Part shown: positions 27,094-36,821 of the stretch, piece after piece
Layout: every line of letters starts with the position of its first letter
How positions within the stretch are numbered: the first letter of the stretch is position 1
NCBI RefSeq assembly: GCF_017814945.1
Contig: NZ_JAGIPX010000015.1
Location: 1-64,000, forward strand
Direction of reading: 5' to 3'
From: Paraburkholderia sp. LEh10
Lineage (GTDB): Bacteria > Pseudomonadota > Gammaproteobacteria > Burkholderiales > Burkholderiaceae
Length of the DNA stretch: 64,000 nt
Notes under the pieces: generated by a model
What the model saw: the letters and a program-made list of their open reading frames with translations, nothing else
Databases searched by the model: none
Told to the model about the DNA's origin: nothing
Position numbers and translations under genes: made by a program

Positions 27094-28224
27094 ATGATCA
27101 ATCTAACGCTGAGCTTTTTGACTTCTTTCCTGATCACGTTGTTGATTGTTCGATATACGCCGCTACTGGGTCGCTTTTCTCTCGACTGGGATCTCAAGGG
27201 TGTACAAAAAAATCATTCCCATCCCATACCTCGTATAGGTGGGCTGGCGATCATTCTTGCCGCTGGTATCACCTGCACGTTTGGCGCGAAGTTCGGGACC
27301 AATCCACGTGAAGAGACCATGCTTCTGCTTGCGGCGAGTCTGGCGCCATTTGCCAGCGGGCTGCTCGAGGACATGACCAAACGCATTTCGCCACGCGTGA
27401 GACTCCTCAGCGCCATCGCAGGCGCGCTCATTGGCAGTTGGTTGCTGAACGCGGTCATCATCAGGGTCGACCTGCCGCTCATCGATAAAGCACTACTATT
27501 CGCGCCTTTCGCGTTGGTTTTTACATTCGTCTATGTGGCCGGCGTCGCAAACGCGATGAATATCATCGACGGAATGAACGGCTTGTCGTCGGGCATTTCA
27601 ATTCTGATCTTCGCGTCGATCGCATACGTCGCACACGACACGGGAGACTGGTTCGTGACGAGCGTCGCCTTTACGATGATCGGTGCGATCCTTGGTTTCG
27701 TCGTATGGAATTACCCTGTTGCATCCATATTCATCGGTGACGGTGGCGCCTATTTCGTCGGCTTCGTCATCGCTGAACTGCTCGTCTTGCTTGTCGCGAG
27801 GCACCCCGATGTGTGCGCATGGTATGCGGGCAGCGTTGCTATCTATCCCATCTTCGAAACGGTGTTCTCCATCTATCGACGCCGTTTCCTGAAGGGCCGT
27901 GCGATGAGCCAACCCGACGACTTGCACCTGCATACGCTCATCTACAAGCGCGTCACGAGGCATAGCTGGATTACGGGCGGCTCCCGGGAGCGCGGCAATG
28001 CGCGCACCTCTATTTATCTATGGGCGCTGTCGTTGATCGGGATCGTTCCGGCCACGTTCTTTTATAAAAACCCGGCAGTACTCTTTCTATCGATGATCGG
28101 ATTCGTCGCAGCATATCTCCTCTTGTATCGCAGCCTGGTTCTCTTCAGGGCGCCGCGCTGGATATTCGCCAATCAGCGGCATTCGATCGAATCGTCCACG
28201 GCCGGGGAAACGAACCAGCACTGA
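27094..28224 (+). CDS. WecA/MraY-family undecaprenyl-phosphate sugar-1-phosphate transferase
   Basis: This is a 376-residue polytopic enzyme with about 10-11 membrane helices. Family motifs are DLKGVQKNHSHPIPRIGGL near the start, NIIDGMNG (156-163), FIGDGGA with D216, and a C-terminal HLHTLIYKR histidine motif. It should start the lipid-linked repeat by moving HexNAc-1-phosphate (GlcNAc-P or GalNAc-P) from the UDP-sugar to undecaprenyl phosphate. It is transcribed away from the wzc operon and fits a polymer built on UDP-HexNAc derivatives. Confidence 0.9.
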   Translation: MINLTLSFLTSFLITLLIVRYTPLLGRFSLDWDLKGVQKNHSHPIPRIGGLAIILAAGITCTFGAKFGTNPREETMLLLAASLAPFASGLLEDMTKRISPRVRLLSAIAGALIGSWLLNAVIIRVDLPLIDKALLFAPFALVFTFVYVAGVANAMNIIDGMNGLSSGISILIFASIAYVAHDTGDWFVTSVAFTMIGAILGFVVWNYPVASIFIGDGGAYFVGFVIAELLVLLVARHPDVCAWYAGSVAIYPIFETVFSIYRRRFLKGRAMSQPDDLHLHTLIYKRVTRHSWITGGSRERGNARTSIYLWALSLIGIVPATFFYKNPAVLFLSMIGFVAAYLLLYRSLVLFRAPRWIFANQRHSIESSTAGETNQH

Positions 28225-28242
28225 GCCGAATCACCGCTCGAA

Positions 28243-28280
28243 AGAAAAGCGGCCGTTTTCACGGCCGTTTTTCTTTTTTC
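28243..28280. terminator. Bidirectional terminator between wecA-like and GNAT genes
   Basis: Stem CGGCCGT/ACGGCCG with loop TTTC is followed by TTTTTCTTTTTT on the plus strand and preceded by AAAGAAAAG, which is T-rich on the minus strand. It separates the convergent wecA-like and GNAT genes. Confidence 0.88.
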
Positions 28281-28288
28281 ATTCCGTC

Positions 28289-29416
28289 TTAGGTGCTTTG
28301 AGCGAGTCTCTGCCCGGGCTGATGCCGCTTCACGCGCTTGAACGCCTGCTGGGCAGCCTGCTTTCCGGCGTACGCAAGTCGTGCCCACCTCGATGCCAGG
28401 ATGAGGAACGATGCCGATTTATACGTCAACCCGCCGCTCCAGTAAGTCTTGTATTGCTGGTCGCCGGGTCCGAAATCGATATTCAAACCTTGTTCAAAAG
28501 CCCACTTGACCCAGTAATCAATAATGACCGTACCCGGTGAAAGCTTTGAATATTTCTTGTCGTAAGTATTCGCGACAAGATAAGTTGAGTGATTACAGAC
28601 CGCAATAATATTTACAGCCAATGGCTCCTGATCGGAGCTGAGAACCATCATTCGGAACTGGCATGGCGCATCAGCGCCATTCAATAAAAGTTCACGCCAG
28701 AATTTGACGCTATCTTCTGAATCGATCCACAGGCTCGATATGCCATTGTCTTTGGCCCATTCACGCTTGTGCTGCGTGAACCATTCTATAAGCGAGCCAA
28801 TCCTCGCATCAGAACGGTCGACGAACTCGAAACGGATTGCCATGTTGTTCTCTAACCTTCTTTTCACATAGTCCGGCGGCGTTCTCGTTCGTCCTACGCG
28901 CGACGTAGCAAACGCTTTCCAGTCAGCGTGACCATTGTTGGCGACCATTGGCGTCACTTCCTCGCTCCAACGCGCTACAGCAGCATTACCTTCCAGACTT
29001 TCGCACAGAGGTGACGACAAACGCACGCGCCACAGTTCGACCAGGGCGGCCTTGCCCGACCTGACGACAAACCGCAGCACCTGCCGGGCAGCGTCCTTCA
29101 CGCCGACCGACGGCGCGATGAGCACATCGCTGGGTGACCGGTTTGGCGGCGTGAGCGGTCCCACGCATTTCAGAAGTCCCTTCTTGAAGGTGACGAGCGG
29201 CCACACGACGACCAATTTCCCTTCCTTCCTTCCGATTATGCAATGCAGTCTCTGCCGCAGATCTTGAGGACCTGATTCCAGCGTGCTATGACAAAACGCG
29301 AATGACTGGAAATAGTCCCCTCGAGCGATCTGCAACAGCTCGTCCCACTCTCGCTTCAATGCACGGAAACCATCCAGGTCATCGACGATCTGGAAAACGA
29401 TGGCTTGCTCACTCAC
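28289..29416 (-). CDS. GNAT-fold (Acetyltransf_6/FemAB-like) acyltransferase, copy 2
   Basis: This is a 375-residue paralogue of the proteins at 13476 and 35212. Shared features are FRALKREWDELLQIA, KLVVVWPLVTF, LSPGTVIIDYWVKWAFEQGLNIDFGPGDQQYKTYWSG and the conserved KREWAKDNG region. The start is the GTG at 29416, with AAGGAG exactly seven bases upstream. It follows glmS on the minus strand, separated from it by a terminator. The acyl donor and acceptor are unknown; N-acylation of an amino sugar would fit its neighbours. Confidence 0.8.
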   Translation of the reverse strand: MSEQAIVFQIVDDLDGFRALKREWDELLQIARGDYFQSFAFCHSTLESGPQDLRQRLHCIIGRKEGKLVVVWPLVTFKKGLLKCVGPLTPPNRSPSDVLIAPSVGVKDAARQVLRFVVRSGKAALVELWRVRLSSPLCESLEGNAAVARWSEEVTPMVANNGHADWKAFATSRVGRTRTPPDYVKRRLENNMAIRFEFVDRSDARIGSLIEWFTQHKREWAKDNGISSLWIDSEDSVKFWRELLLNGADAPCQFRMMVLSSDQEPLAVNIIAVCNHSTYLVANTYDKKYSKLSPGTVIIDYWVKWAFEQGLNIDFGPGDQQYKTYWSGGLTYKSASFLILASRWARLAYAGKQAAQQAFKRVKRHQPGQRLAQST

Positions 29417-29559
29417 GTCGCCGCTCCTTAGACCCACGAGTCCATGTGGGTGCTGAATTAGTGGTCATTGAGACACTGCTGATTGTCCTTCTCGACGTAA
29501 GCGTATTTCTCATCGAGATGATTCGGCCTTTCTGGCACACACGCCTGTCGAGCGGATCT

Positions 29560-29590
29560 AAAAAGCCAAAATGGCGCGATAAGCGCCACC
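29560..29590 (-). terminator. Rho-independent terminator of glmS
   Basis: On the minus strand the stem TGGCGC/GCGCCA with a 5-base loop is followed by TTTTGGCTTTTT. It lies about 45 bases after the glmS stop. Confidence 0.82.
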
Positions 29591-29632
29591 ATTCCGGCTT
29601 CCACGCGTCACAAAAAACGAACCTTGATAGGG
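29591..29632 (-). other. Candidate attTn7 region downstream of glmS
   Basis: Tn7 is known to insert about 25 bp after the glmS stop, guided by the conserved 3' end of the gene. Here the C-terminus LAKSVTVE is conserved, and the insertion point would fall near 29608, between the stop and the terminator. The site appears empty. Confidence 0.5.
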
Positions 29633-31450
29633 TTACTCCACTGTTACTGACTTTGCGAGGTTTCGTGGCTTGTCGACGTCCGTTCCTCGTGCACATGCCG
29701 TGTGATAAGCGAGCAATTGCAGTGGAACAACATGCAGTATTGGTGAGAGTGCTCCATAGTGCTCCGGCATGCGAATGACGTGAGTACCGTCCTCGCTTCC
29801 AATGCGCGTATCGGCGTCTGCAAATACAAACAACTCACCTCCTCGGGCCCGCACTTCCTGCATGTTCGACTTGAGCTTGCCGAGCAACGCATCGTTGGGT
29901 GCCACGGTGACGACAGGCATTGCTTCCGTGACGAGTGCAAGCGGCCCATGCTTGAGTTCGCCCGCCGGATACGCTTCCGCGTGGATGTATGAGATCTCTT
30001 TCAGCTTTAACGCACCTTCGAGTGCAATCGGATAGTGAAGGCCACGGCCCAGAAAAAGCGCATTGTCCTTTCGCATGAATACCTCCGACCACGCGATGAT
30101 CTGCGGCTCCAGGGCCAGCACGCTATTCAACGCAGCCGGAAGATGGCGCAATTGTGTGAGGTAAGCGCGCTCCTGCTTCGCATCGATATGGCCGCGCATC
30201 CGGCCCAGCGTCGCCGCAAGCAGAAAGAGCGCGACGAGCTGCGTCGTGAACGCTTTGGTCGACGCGACGCCGACCTCTATGCCCGCACGCGTCAAAAAGG
30301 CTGATTCCGTCTGGCGCACCATCGCACTCGTCGCTACGTTGCAAATGGTGAGCGTGTGCTCGTGACCGAGTGACTGAGCATGCCGTAATGCGGCAAGCGT
30401 ATCCGCCGTTTCGCCGGATTGAGAAATGACCACGACCAGTGCTTTCGGATTTGCTACCGACTCGCGATAACGATATTCACTCGCGATCTCGACCTGGGTT
30501 GGAATTTTAGCGATGGATTCGAACCAGTATTTCGACGTCAGACCAGAATAGTAGCTGGTGCCACACGCGAGAATCAGAAGGCTGTCTATGCGTGGAAACA
30601 CGTCGCGCGCGGTTGGGCCGAAAAGGTCCGGGTCGAACCGGCTGGCTTGCGGGACGGTATCGGCGATCGCGCGCGGCTGCTCGAAAATTTCTTTCTGCAT
30701 GAAATGGCGGTATGGGCCGAGTTCCACTACGCCGCCATATGCTGCCACGACGCGTACCGCTCGCTCTGCGGCCTCTCCTTCGCGATCGACGATCTTGACT
30801 TCGTCGGGCGCAAGCTCCACCACGTCGCCTTCCTCAAGAAATACGAAGTGGTCGGTCGACCCCGCGAGGGCCAACGCATCAGACGCGAGGAACTTCTTCC
30901 CATCTCCAACACCGACGACGAGCGGAGAGCCTTGTCGCGCGCCAACAATCGTGTGCGGTTGACTTTTATGCATTACCGCGATCGCGTACGCCCCATGCAG
31001 TTGCCTCACTGCATGACGCACGCTTTCGAACAGATCGCCGCGGTACATGCTGTGAATCAGATGAGCAATGACCTCCGTGTCCGTCTGGGAAACGAATTCA
31101 TAACCCTTTCCGCGCAGCATTTCGCGAAGCGATTCGTAATTCTCGATGATCCCGTTATGCACGACTGCGACGGCATTGCACGAGAAAATCGGATGTGCGT
31201 TGTCGGTCACGGGCGCGCCATGGGTGGCCCAGCGCGTGTGCGCAATGCCTGTCACGCCTTCGAGGTGCGCTTCACAAACCTGGTCATCGAGATGAGAGAC
31301 GCGTGCGACGCTACGGGCGCGCCGCGGCGAACCATCGGATAGCACCGCTACCCCACACGAGTCGTAGCCGCGATATTCGAGTCGGCGCAATCCTTCGACA
31401 AGCACCGAAACAATGTTTTCCTGCGCGACCGCGCCGACGATTCCGCACAT
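29633..31450 (-). CDS. glmS: Glutamine-fructose-6-phosphate aminotransferase
   Basis: This is a 605-residue enzyme that makes glucosamine-6-phosphate from fructose-6-phosphate and glutamine. The N-terminal Ntn glutaminase begins MCGIVGA with the catalytic cysteine. Two SIS isomerase domains follow ([18 protein letters not shown]), ending LAKSVTVE. It is complete and probably active. Its place inside the EPS locus suggests a dedicated copy raising supply of UDP-HexNAc; whether another glmS exists cannot be seen here. The ATG at 31450 was chosen because the cysteine must follow the initiator methionine. Confidence 0.95.
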   Translation of the reverse strand: MCGIVGAVAQENIVSVLVEGLRRLEYRGYDSCGVAVLSDGSPRRARSVARVSHLDDQVCEAHLEGVTGIAHTRWATHGAPVTDNAHPIFSCNAVAVVHNGIIENYESLREMLRGKGYEFVSQTDTEVIAHLIHSMYRGDLFESVRHAVRQLHGAYAIAVMHKSQPHTIVGARQGSPLVVGVGDGKKFLASDALALAGSTDHFVFLEEGDVVELAPDEVKIVDREGEAAERAVRVVAAYGGVVELGPYRHFMQKEIFEQPRAIADTVPQASRFDPDLFGPTARDVFPRIDSLLILACGTSYYSGLTSKYWFESIAKIPTQVEIASEYRYRESVANPKALVVVISQSGETADTLAALRHAQSLGHEHTLTICNVATSAMVRQTESAFLTRAGIEVGVASTKAFTTQLVALFLLAATLGRMRGHIDAKQERAYLTQLRHLPAALNSVLALEPQIIAWSEVFMRKDNALFLGRGLHYPIALEGALKLKEISYIHAEAYPAGELKHGPLALVTEAMPVVTVAPNDALLGKLKSNMQEVRARGGELFVFADADTRIGSEDGTHVIRMPEHYGALSPILHVVPLQLLAYHTACARGTDVDKPRNLAKSVTVE

Positions 31451-32063
31451 GAGTTCTCCCCCTTTCCCGTTTGAGATCGGGTTCACGCCCAGCAAACGTG
31501 CACCTACGATCTCGCTTTTCGATCTCGAAGCTTCTTCCTGGAAGCTTCATCGAAAGATCAACCGCTTGCGGACATTGGGTTCGCCGCATCGCTGCCTGCA
31601 ACGACACGCGTGGGCGAAAAACGCACTATCTCTCCGCCCGCAAAGCGTCGCCTCCATAGTAGTGCGTTGCCTCTTTTCCCGACGGCCTCAATGCTTGCGT
31701 CTGTGCCCTTTCGTACATAGGACATCTTCAACCGCGCACCGCGTTGTCGGCTTCGGGAAGCTTCACATTTGCGTCACAGGGAATTGTGCACACTGTCGGG
31801 TTGTTGCGAATGTGCATCGGATCGCTACGCGCCACGGCTGACGAGAACTCGCACCGCTCTCATCCTCATCGAGAAAACGCCCATGAAACAACGGGCACGC
31901 GCCTGTGCGCCGGCGCCGGCCACGCAGGCGCCGGCCGCTCGCCGGGCATGCGCGCGGCCACGTGCTACTATCAGCCATCCGCGTGCACTAATACACGTGT
32001 AAATTGTCTTTGACTGTACGCTTGACCACGCAAATTTCGCTGGCGTCATCGGGTGTAGCACTT
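31451..32063. other. Intergenic region upstream of glmS
   Basis: This region of about 600 bases holds the divergent promoters of glmS and the rightward genes. I see no convincing gene. It contains a near-duplicate GAAGCTTC pair around 31528-31549 and a short direct repeat GGCGCCGGCC (near 31912 and 31927). No terminator or RNA gene was recognised. Confidence 0.45.
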
Positions 32064-32252
32064 ATGAGCATTATTTCAATCGTCGGCACAATAGCCATTC
32101 TCGGCGTACTCGCCATGTCGGTCGCCGCGATTCTGGAAGTCTTGATCGGCAACGGTCGCCGACCGAGGGCGCGGCAGCGACGCGAAAACCGTGCCGAACG
32201 GGGGCGCGAGCGTAACCCGGTCGCACACGTCAAAAACCACACCAGCGACTGA
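32064..32252 (+). CDS. Possible small membrane protein
   Basis: This is a 62-residue open frame. One strong membrane helix (IISIVGTIAILGVLAMSVAAILEVLI) is followed by an Arg-rich tail. No clear ribosome binding site is present, and an in-frame start 20 codons earlier is possible. It precedes the GNAT/wzy-like genes on the same strand. I do not recognise it, and it could be a chance frame. Confidence 0.35.
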   Translation: MSIISIVGTIAILGVLAMSVAAILEVLIGNGRRPRARQRRENRAERGRERNPVAHVKNHTSD

Positions 32253-32429
32253 CGATCGAGCCCATCAATTTGTCAGCCTCTTGCTGCAGGGCATTGCGGA
32301 TTTCGCACCTCTCTGATCCCCGTGCATAAGTGGGATATCCAACAGAACGGAGACCTGTAACGTCAGACACTTGTTTGCCGGGGGTGCCGGCTCGCCATGC
32401 ATCTCTTTCGTGGAACTGGAGACGAAAAG

Positions 32430-33524
32430 ATGGACAACGAGAGCAAAACGCCGCCTCGCGCGCAAACCAGCAGCCAGGCTCCGGGCAACAAGAAAACGAA
32501 GAGTAAGGGCGTACTTCCATCGCCAGCCAAAGTGGACCCGGGGCCGGGCCTGTCCGAGCGTTCGATTTTCCATGAGCCCTGGTGGCTCGATGCAGCTACT
32601 GAAGGCGCGTGGCGAGTCGCGCAAGTGAAGCACGGCAATATCGTCATTGGCGAGATGCCCTATATCGTGTCGAAAAAGGCGCTGTGGCAGATCTCGACCT
32701 TGCCGCCTCTTACCCGGACCCTCGGCCCCGTCATCAGGCCACATCAAACGAGTGCGAACGACAGGGAATGGAGTCAGCGTCTTGGCATTGCACGCGACCT
32801 CATCGCACAGCTTCCAAAATGCGCGAGATTTCATCAGATCATGGATCCGCGTGTTTCCGAAGCGGAGGCGCTGGCATTCCGCCTTGAAGGCTTTAACGTA
32901 AAGGTCGCGTTCACGCTGGTCGTGGATGGCTGGACAGACGAGGCATCCGCTTTTGCGGCATTGAAAGGTACTACACGCACGGCGGTGCGCAGAGCGCAAG
33001 AGTGCCTCACGGTCCGCCCGATCGATTCTGCGAAAGAATTTTTGGACTTCTACAGCGCCAATCTCGAAGTCCGCAAGCTCGACAACGTGTACGGCGCTGC
33101 AACAATGGGGCGCCTGCTTCATGAAATGATGAAGCGCGAGGCGGGCACGCTGCTCGGCGCATTCGACCCGCAAGGCACACTCGTTGCAGCGACCGCGTTG
33201 CTATGGGATACGCGGTCGGCGTACTACTTCCTTTCCGCGCGACGCCCCGGCGCACACAGCGGCGCAGTGAGTCTCCTGCTCTGGTCGGCAATGCGAACCG
33301 CGGGGGAGCGAGGGCTCAGTTTTGATTTTGACGGCGTATCGACGGCCGGCATTCTCAAGTTCCTTGGTGGCTTTGGCGGCCGCCTTGTGCGGCGCTTCGA
33401 AGTCGAGCGGACAATGCCCGTCTACGCGGCCTTGCGTACGACCCTGCACCGCGCCCGCTCGATCACCACGCTTGCCAGACCCGCGCTGATGCAGGGCGCG
33501 ACCGACGAACCGCAGCGCATTTGA
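32430..33524 (+). CDS. GNAT-fold (FemAB/Acetyltransf_6-like) protein, divergent copy 3
   Basis: This is a 364-residue protein. The first ~40 residues are Lys/Pro/Ser-rich and disordered. The rest resembles FemAB/Acetyltransf_6 proteins (FAALKGTTRTAVRRAQE, EFLDFYSANLEVRKLDNVYG, TLVAATALLWDTRSAYYFLSARRPGAHSG, GLSFDFDGVSTAGILKFLGGFGG). It lacks the DFGPG...YKxYWS motif of the other three copies and is more like peptidoglycan or sphingan-type FemAB proteins. GGAG about eight bases upstream supports the ATG at 32430. It is immediately followed by the wzy-like gene. Confidence 0.75.
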   Translation: MDNESKTPPRAQTSSQAPGNKKTKSKGVLPSPAKVDPGPGLSERSIFHEPWWLDAATEGAWRVAQVKHGNIVIGEMPYIVSKKALWQISTLPPLTRTLGPVIRPHQTSANDREWSQRLGIARDLIAQLPKCARFHQIMDPRVSEAEALAFRLEGFNVKVAFTLVVDGWTDEASAFAALKGTTRTAVRRAQECLTVRPIDSAKEFLDFYSANLEVRKLDNVYGAATMGRLLHEMMKREAGTLLGAFDPQGTLVAATALLWDTRSAYYFLSARRPGAHSGAVSLLLWSAMRTAGERGLSFDFDGVSTAGILKFLGGFGGRLVRRFEVERTMPVYAALRTTLHRARSITTLARPALMQGATDEPQRI

Positions 33525-33586
33525 GACGCAGAGCGCTCGAGCGCGCTCGCCACTTTATTCACGCTTATACGTTCCCGGACACGCAG

Positions 33587-34852
33587 ATGATGTCGTACGT
33601 TCGATTCGCTGTTCTGTTCTTCGGCCTGGCCATATCCACCCTGGTCAGTCACGGTGCCTACATGCAGATGGTCGGCATCATTATCCTGTCCATCTATTGC
33701 CTGTCTAGCGAGAAGATCCGTCGAGAAATATTCGAGCGAGACACGGTGTTGGCCGTGGCAATCGTCATGGCCATCATTACCGCGTTCTTTCTGTATTTCA
33801 TCGCGTTCACTCCGCCGAACTGCGCACCCGCACTGGTGAAGTCAGCGCTCAACAATTACCTGTTTTTAGGTCTGGTCACGCTTTATGTGGTTTGTCTGCG
33901 CGCAACCATGAAAGTCGAAGCCGAGAAGATCATATCGGCCCTCTCGGCTTTGATTATCGTCAACGTTCTGATTCTCCTGTTGCAGACGGTGGTTCTGATA
34001 GCCAGCAATACGTACATCGACTTCGTCGAACCCGTTACGGGCGAGATGTCCCGGTATCACAATTACGAGAACCTCAATCCCGTTTTCGCATTCCGGCCGA
34101 CTGGCCTGTATGTCGAACCATCGACATTCAGCGCGGCGCTGGCCGTCATGACGATCGGCTATTTGCTGTTGTGCAGGGCACAGAAGCGCGACCCCCACTT
34201 CCTGCCGGTGATTCTTTCCATCATTGCGATGCTGATCACCCAGTCGACGGCTGCCGTTGTTCAGTGCGCGTTACTGCTCGTAGCGATAATGTCCAACCGG
34301 ACGAAGTCGACACGAGCCATCATTGCAGTCCTGCTTGTCGGCGGACTGGTGGCGGCTCCGTCATTCATCGAAGCGTATCTCGACAGCTTCACGACGAAGA
34401 TGAGTGAGTCGTCGGAGCTTCGCCTTGCTCTGATGGACTTCATTTACCACCAGCGCTCCGGCTGGGACTGGCTGCTCGGTTACGGTCCGTTTGCGTTGGA
34501 AGATCCGCTTTACCGTTTGACTGATACGGGCGGAAAGTATCAGGTCGCTTCCCTCAATGACGCGGGGTTGCTGCAATATTTCGTGGTTCGTTTCGGAATG
34601 CTCGGCTTTGCCATTCCTGTCCTCTTCTTCATCAGGGTACGCAAAGATATACCTCATCTTCTCTTCCTGGTCATATTATTGACAGTCAAGCTTTCTTATG
34701 CGGAGCCGGTCCTGTATATCGGTCTGTTGCCACTATTGATGCGCTTGCCGAAGCAAGCCAACGCCAGCATCCGACAACCAGAAGCTGAGTCGCCGGGCTC
34801 GCTCGATGACATCGCGATGGGCCACCCACCGTACCCCACCCAGCGGACCTAG
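33587..34852 (+). CDS. Wzy-like O-antigen polymerase/ligase membrane protein, EPS locus 1
   Basis: This is a 421-residue protein with about 10-12 membrane helices and a large periplasmic loop (~residues 155-185, with YHNYENLNPVFAFRPTGLYVEPSTF). The P-x-G-x-x-x-EPS pattern is seen in many EPS polymerases. It most likely polymerises flipped repeat units at the periplasmic face. The start is uncertain: ATG 33587 (or 33590), or a TTG at 33521 that overlaps the stop of the upstream GNAT gene. Confidence 0.72.
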   Translation: MMSYVRFAVLFFGLAISTLVSHGAYMQMVGIIILSIYCLSSEKIRREIFERDTVLAVAIVMAIITAFFLYFIAFTPPNCAPALVKSALNNYLFLGLVTLYVVCLRATMKVEAEKIISALSALIIVNVLILLLQTVVLIASNTYIDFVEPVTGEMSRYHNYENLNPVFAFRPTGLYVEPSTFSAALAVMTIGYLLLCRAQKRDPHFLPVILSIIAMLITQSTAAVVQCALLLVAIMSNRTKSTRAIIAVLLVGGLVAAPSFIEAYLDSFTTKMSESSELRLALMDFIYHQRSGWDWLLGYGPFALEDPLYRLTDTGGKYQVASLNDAGLLQYFVVRFGMLGFAIPVLFFIRVRKDIPHLLFLVILLTVKLSYAEPVLYIGLLPLLMRLPKQANASIRQPEAESPGSLDDIAMGHPPYPTQRT

Positions 34853-35211
34853 CAGGGGCACCACTCTTTATAGAACCCGGCCCCGTCCGGCAAGCGTCTA
34901 TCGGCGCTTGCCGGACGCACTCCGCCCCGTATCGCCGCAAAGCATCTCGTCGCTGGCAGGCTATTCATGTCGAGATGTCCAGCCATCGCGTCGGCCGTTT
35001 TCGGCACGTCTTACCTGCCGGCTCATTTGCTGAAACGGTAATTAAGAATGCCAGGTAAAACAGCGTTCCTTTCAAGGCTCCTTCAAACGTGCGCGAGCGC
35101 ACCGCTCTCGTTGAATTGTGAACCCTAATTCCCCACATTACGCTCAAACAATGATATTTATTTAGGGTAATAAAAGCCAAGAGCATTTCATCTGGCTCTA
35201 ACGAGGCAAGG
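34853..35211. other. Intergenic region with strong hairpin
   Basis: This 359-base gap follows the wzy-like gene. It starts with a 13-bp perfect stem (CGTCCGGCAAGCG, 34884-34896, with its complement at 34905-34917) and no T-run, a possible terminator. The rest becomes AT-rich before the next GNAT gene and probably holds its promoter. I see no gene. Confidence 0.5.
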
Positions 35212-36372
35212 ATGAATAACGCTGAAATACAGTACGAGATCGTCACCGAAGAAGCAGCGCTGCTAGCGCTAAAAGATGAATGGGACGACCTTTGGAGACG
35301 TGCAAATGGGTCTCACTATCAGTCATTCGACTTTTGCTGGATTGCATGGCAACAAGTCGCCAAGCCGAAGAAGCGGTACTTGCGATGCGTAGTGAGGCGG
35401 GACAGTGGCAGGCTCGCACTCGTCTGGCCGCTTGTGATGCATATCCGGTTTCTGTGGACATGCCTGTGCCCGCTGTGCCCCGAAGCAGCGGATTACTCGG
35501 GCCTGCTTCTCGACGCCGGCGTGCCCGCAACCGAATGGATAGAAGGTGCCTGGCGGACCGCGATGCAACGCTGCGGCGCCGATTTCATGCACCTGCCTTA
35601 TCTCCACGAGGGCACGGACCTATACCGCATTGCATCGAGCGCCGCCCCACTCATCATCCAGACAGGCAATATTTCTCACGTGGCCAGACTTCGTGAGGAA
35701 TCCCTACATAACGACTGGGCGTCATTCTGCAATTCACTCGACTCCACACTTGAAAGAAAACCCGGTTCCATCGCCCGTCGTATCGCGAAGAAAGGACAGC
35801 TCGAATGGCGGTTGATCGACCCGAGCGATACGGAAGCCATCGGTTCCTCGATCGATCTGATGCTCAAATGGAAACGCGACTGGAGCGAGCGCGTCGGCAA
35901 GCACGGCGTCTGGCTCGATTCCGTTCACTACCGCAATTTCCTCGTCGAATGGATTTCGTCGCAGTCGCTTTCGTCTCGCGCATATTTGCTCGTGATTACG
36001 CTAGATGGTGCGCCGCTGACGTCGCTGGTCTTTTGTGAAGCCAACGGCTGTGTGAACACGGTGATCGGGAGCTTCAACCAAGCGTTCCGGAATCTGTCGC
36101 CGGGCATGCTTGGTTTTGAATATGTCGTGAAATGGGCCTTCGACCGTCAGCTCGATGTCGACTTCGGACCAGGCACCGAGCGATATAAGGAGTTCTGGTC
36201 GCGCGGCAACGTAACGAACGTATGGACATTACGGACGGTTGCGTCGTGGTGGGGGCGCATTGGAATGCAGGCACAGAGACTCCCGTTTGAAATCATGGCC
36301 GATGCCATGCGCGGTTCAGTTGTTCCACGGATGCAAAACCTGATTCGCCGGCGCGCATTGGACAAGTATTAA
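35212..36372 (+). CDS. GNAT-fold (Acetyltransf_6/FemAB-like) acyltransferase, copy 4
   Basis: This is a 386-residue protein, closest in layout to copy 1 at 13476: LLALKDEWDDLWRRANGSHYQSFDF, RLALVWPLVMH, LERKPGSIARRI, and SPGMLGFEYVVKWAFDRQLDVDFGPGTERYKEFWSRGN. GAGGCAAGG precedes the ATG. A remnant of a beta-helix gene follows at once, so this gene may come from a duplicated GNAT/beta-helix unit. The substrate is unknown; acylation of a polysaccharide precursor is inferred from context. Confidence 0.82.
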   Translation: MNNAEIQYEIVTEEAALLALKDEWDDLWRRANGSHYQSFDFCWIAWQQVAKPKKRYLRCVVRRDSGRLALVWPLVMHIRFLWTCLCPLCPEAADYSGLLLDAGVPATEWIEGAWRTAMQRCGADFMHLPYLHEGTDLYRIASSAAPLIIQTGNISHVARLREESLHNDWASFCNSLDSTLERKPGSIARRIAKKGQLEWRLIDPSDTEAIGSSIDLMLKWKRDWSERVGKHGVWLDSVHYRNFLVEWISSQSLSSRAYLLVITLDGAPLTSLVFCEANGCVNTVIGSFNQAFRNLSPGMLGFEYVVKWAFDRQLDVDFGPGTERYKEFWSRGNVTNVWTLRTVASWWGRIGMQAQRLPFEIMADAMRGSVVPRMQNLIRRRALDKY

Positions 36373-36386
36373 GAGAAACGCGGAGA

Positions 36387-36689
36387 ATCGAAAATCTCCG
36401 GACAATTGACCGTGTCGACTCGCGCGTTGTCCAACCCAACTCCGCGGGCGATTGGCGGTCTCCCGGCCCGCTGGCCAAGACGGTGACGATCGATATCTCG
36501 AATCATACCGACTATGCCGCCGATGACGCCGCCTTCTACGTGAGCAGCCTCCGACTGAACGGCCACGTCGTTACCGGTCACATCACCAGCGTATCGCCGA
36601 CCTTCGTCGGATCAAAGGCAGGCTACCGACTCTCAGAATACGACACGGCGGGTCCGTCGATGGAAGTCAGCAACATCACGAAGAAGTAA
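36387..36689 (+). pseudogene. 3' remnant of a second beta-helix protein gene
   Basis: The frame reads ENLRTIDRVDSR, then PLAKTVTIDISNHTDYA and LRLNGHVVTGHI. It aligns along its length with the C-terminal ~95 residues of the beta-helix protein at 25501-26625 (DNIRIVDPVTRR, RPKTVSIEITGHRDEL, LELEGNVVTGTI). No N-terminal part or start signal is present. The homology begins right after the GNAT stop, so an upstream deletion probably fused the two sites. Confidence 0.75.
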
Positions 36690-36821
36690 CAGGTGCATCC
36701 GCCACGATGCGGCCGTCGGTTCGATTTACGGCCGCGCGAATCCAGCTCGACACACGGAGCCAATAATCCGCGCGCTCCGTTTCATCGACAGCCGGCATGC
36801 CATCGAAGCCAGCACACACGA

